Below, piece by piece: positions 6,596 through 6,951 of a DNA stretch of 6,951 bases. How positions within the stretch are numbered: the stretch's first letter is position 1; each line of letters starts with the position of its first letter. The position numbers and the translations under genes are program-made. Below the pieces are notes generated by a model. That model worked only from the letters and a program-made list of their open reading frames with translations, was not told the DNA's origin and made no database searches. The DNA is from an uncultured Hungatella sp. (lineage in GTDB: Bacteria > Bacillota > Clostridia > Lachnospirales > Lachnospiraceae), in the NCBI GenBank assembly GCA_959018155.1, contig CAUEKH010000130.1, forward strand, positions 1 to 6,951, given 5' to 3'.

Positions 6596-6951
6596 ATGCT
6601 GAGTGAAGAAAAAATCAAAATCATGACGAACCTGGCTATGTTTGAAAAACATGAAGGGAAAAAAATAGCTCCGGCTTATAAGTATTTTAAAAGCGACTAT
6701 GTCAGCGGGAAGCTGATGCGCTCATTTTTCGGCTATACGGTGAGTTTCATTCTCTGTCTGGCGTTGTGGGTGCTCTGTTTTGTGGAACAGTGGCTCACTA
6801 CGATGGATTTCGGTACGGTACTGGACTATGGGATGCAGATAGGAGTCATCTATATCGCCGGTCTTGCCATCTATTTAATTATCAGTCTTGTGGTTTACTA
6901 CAAGCGCTATAATAATGCCAGCCGCGGTGTCAAAGTCTATTTAGCCAAGTT
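6596..6951 (+). CDS. Hypothetical small membrane protein, 3' end beyond the window
   Basis: An open frame of 118 complete codons runs off the right edge without a stop. The start ATG has GAGGAG at 6585-6590, five bases upstream; a second ATG at codon 10 is less well placed. The N-terminal part, about 40 residues, is charged (MLSEEKIKIM, later KSDYVSGKLM) and presumably cytoplasmic. Two clear membrane helices follow at about 43-63 and 79-101, and then a basic segment (YYKRYNN) that should be cytoplasmic by the positive-inside rule. I recall similar proteins of unknown function in Lachnospiraceae but can assign no domain or activity. Codon use resembles the ABC operon, so it appears native and not recently acquired. 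It has its own promoter, so a role with the exporter is only a possibility. Confidence 0.85.
   Translation, partial: MLSEEKIKIMTNLAMFEKHEGKKIAPAYKYFKSDYVSGKLMRSFFGYTVSFILCLALWVLCFVEQWLTTMDFGTVLDYGMQIGVIYIAGLAIYLIISLVVYYKRYNNASRGVKVYLAK

Noticed and set aside
1..6951. Mobile element, CRISPR array, tRNA/rRNA or phage features
   Set aside because: No transposase or integrase-like protein, terminal inverted repeats, regularly spaced repeats or tRNA/rRNA-like sequence could be recognised on either strand.

Overview
The window looks like chromosomal DNA of a Gram-positive, single-membrane gut Firmicute. It is most likely from the Lachnospiraceae (Clostridium cluster XIVa). The reasons are the Shine-Dalgarno-led genes with moderate GC, the style of the MATE and MacB-type proteins, the lysine-rich anchor of the adaptor protein, and the absence of any outer-membrane partner gene. 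This placement is inference from style; there is no rRNA or marker gene to confirm it. All convincing genes lie on the + strand.

Layout: (1) 1-155 is a very G-rich, C-poor leader with no credible gene. (2) 156-1514 encodes a full-length 12-helix MATE-family exporter. (3) 1515-1657 is an intergenic region with a consensus -10 box, a weak -35 and helically phased AATT repeats. It is probably the regulated promoter of the next four genes. (4) 1658-6411 is a compact efflux operon: a membrane-anchored HlyD/MacA-type adaptor, a stand-alone MacB/LolD-type ATPase, and two paralogous MacB-type permeases. Spacings are 12 nt, a 10-nt overlap and 18 nt. (5) 6412-6595 holds two consecutive hairpins (the first a probable terminator) and then a good extended -10 promoter. 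(6) 6596 to the window end is the 5' part of a gene for a small membrane protein of unknown function.

How the genes probably work together: the ATPase would power a permease pair (most simply a heterodimer of the two paralogues). The adaptor, anchored by one N-terminal helix, would sit on the outer face of the membrane, as in the YknXYZ-type machines of Bacillus that act against toxic peptides. The substrate cannot be read from the sequence; peptide antibiotics, bacteriocins or toxic metabolites are the usual candidates. The MATE gene next door is another exporter, but nothing shows it belongs to the same transcription unit.

The most unusual points are the roughly 100-residue charged cytoplasmic head of the adaptor (acidic with three DEF repeats, then a run of eight lysines), a slippery A-AAA-AAG heptamer inside that lysine run, the duplicated permeases whose outer domains have diverged much more than their membrane segments, and the extreme G-over-C skew at the left edge. 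I see no mobile element, CRISPR array, tRNA or rRNA. The exporter is a variant of a known class and not an evidently new system.
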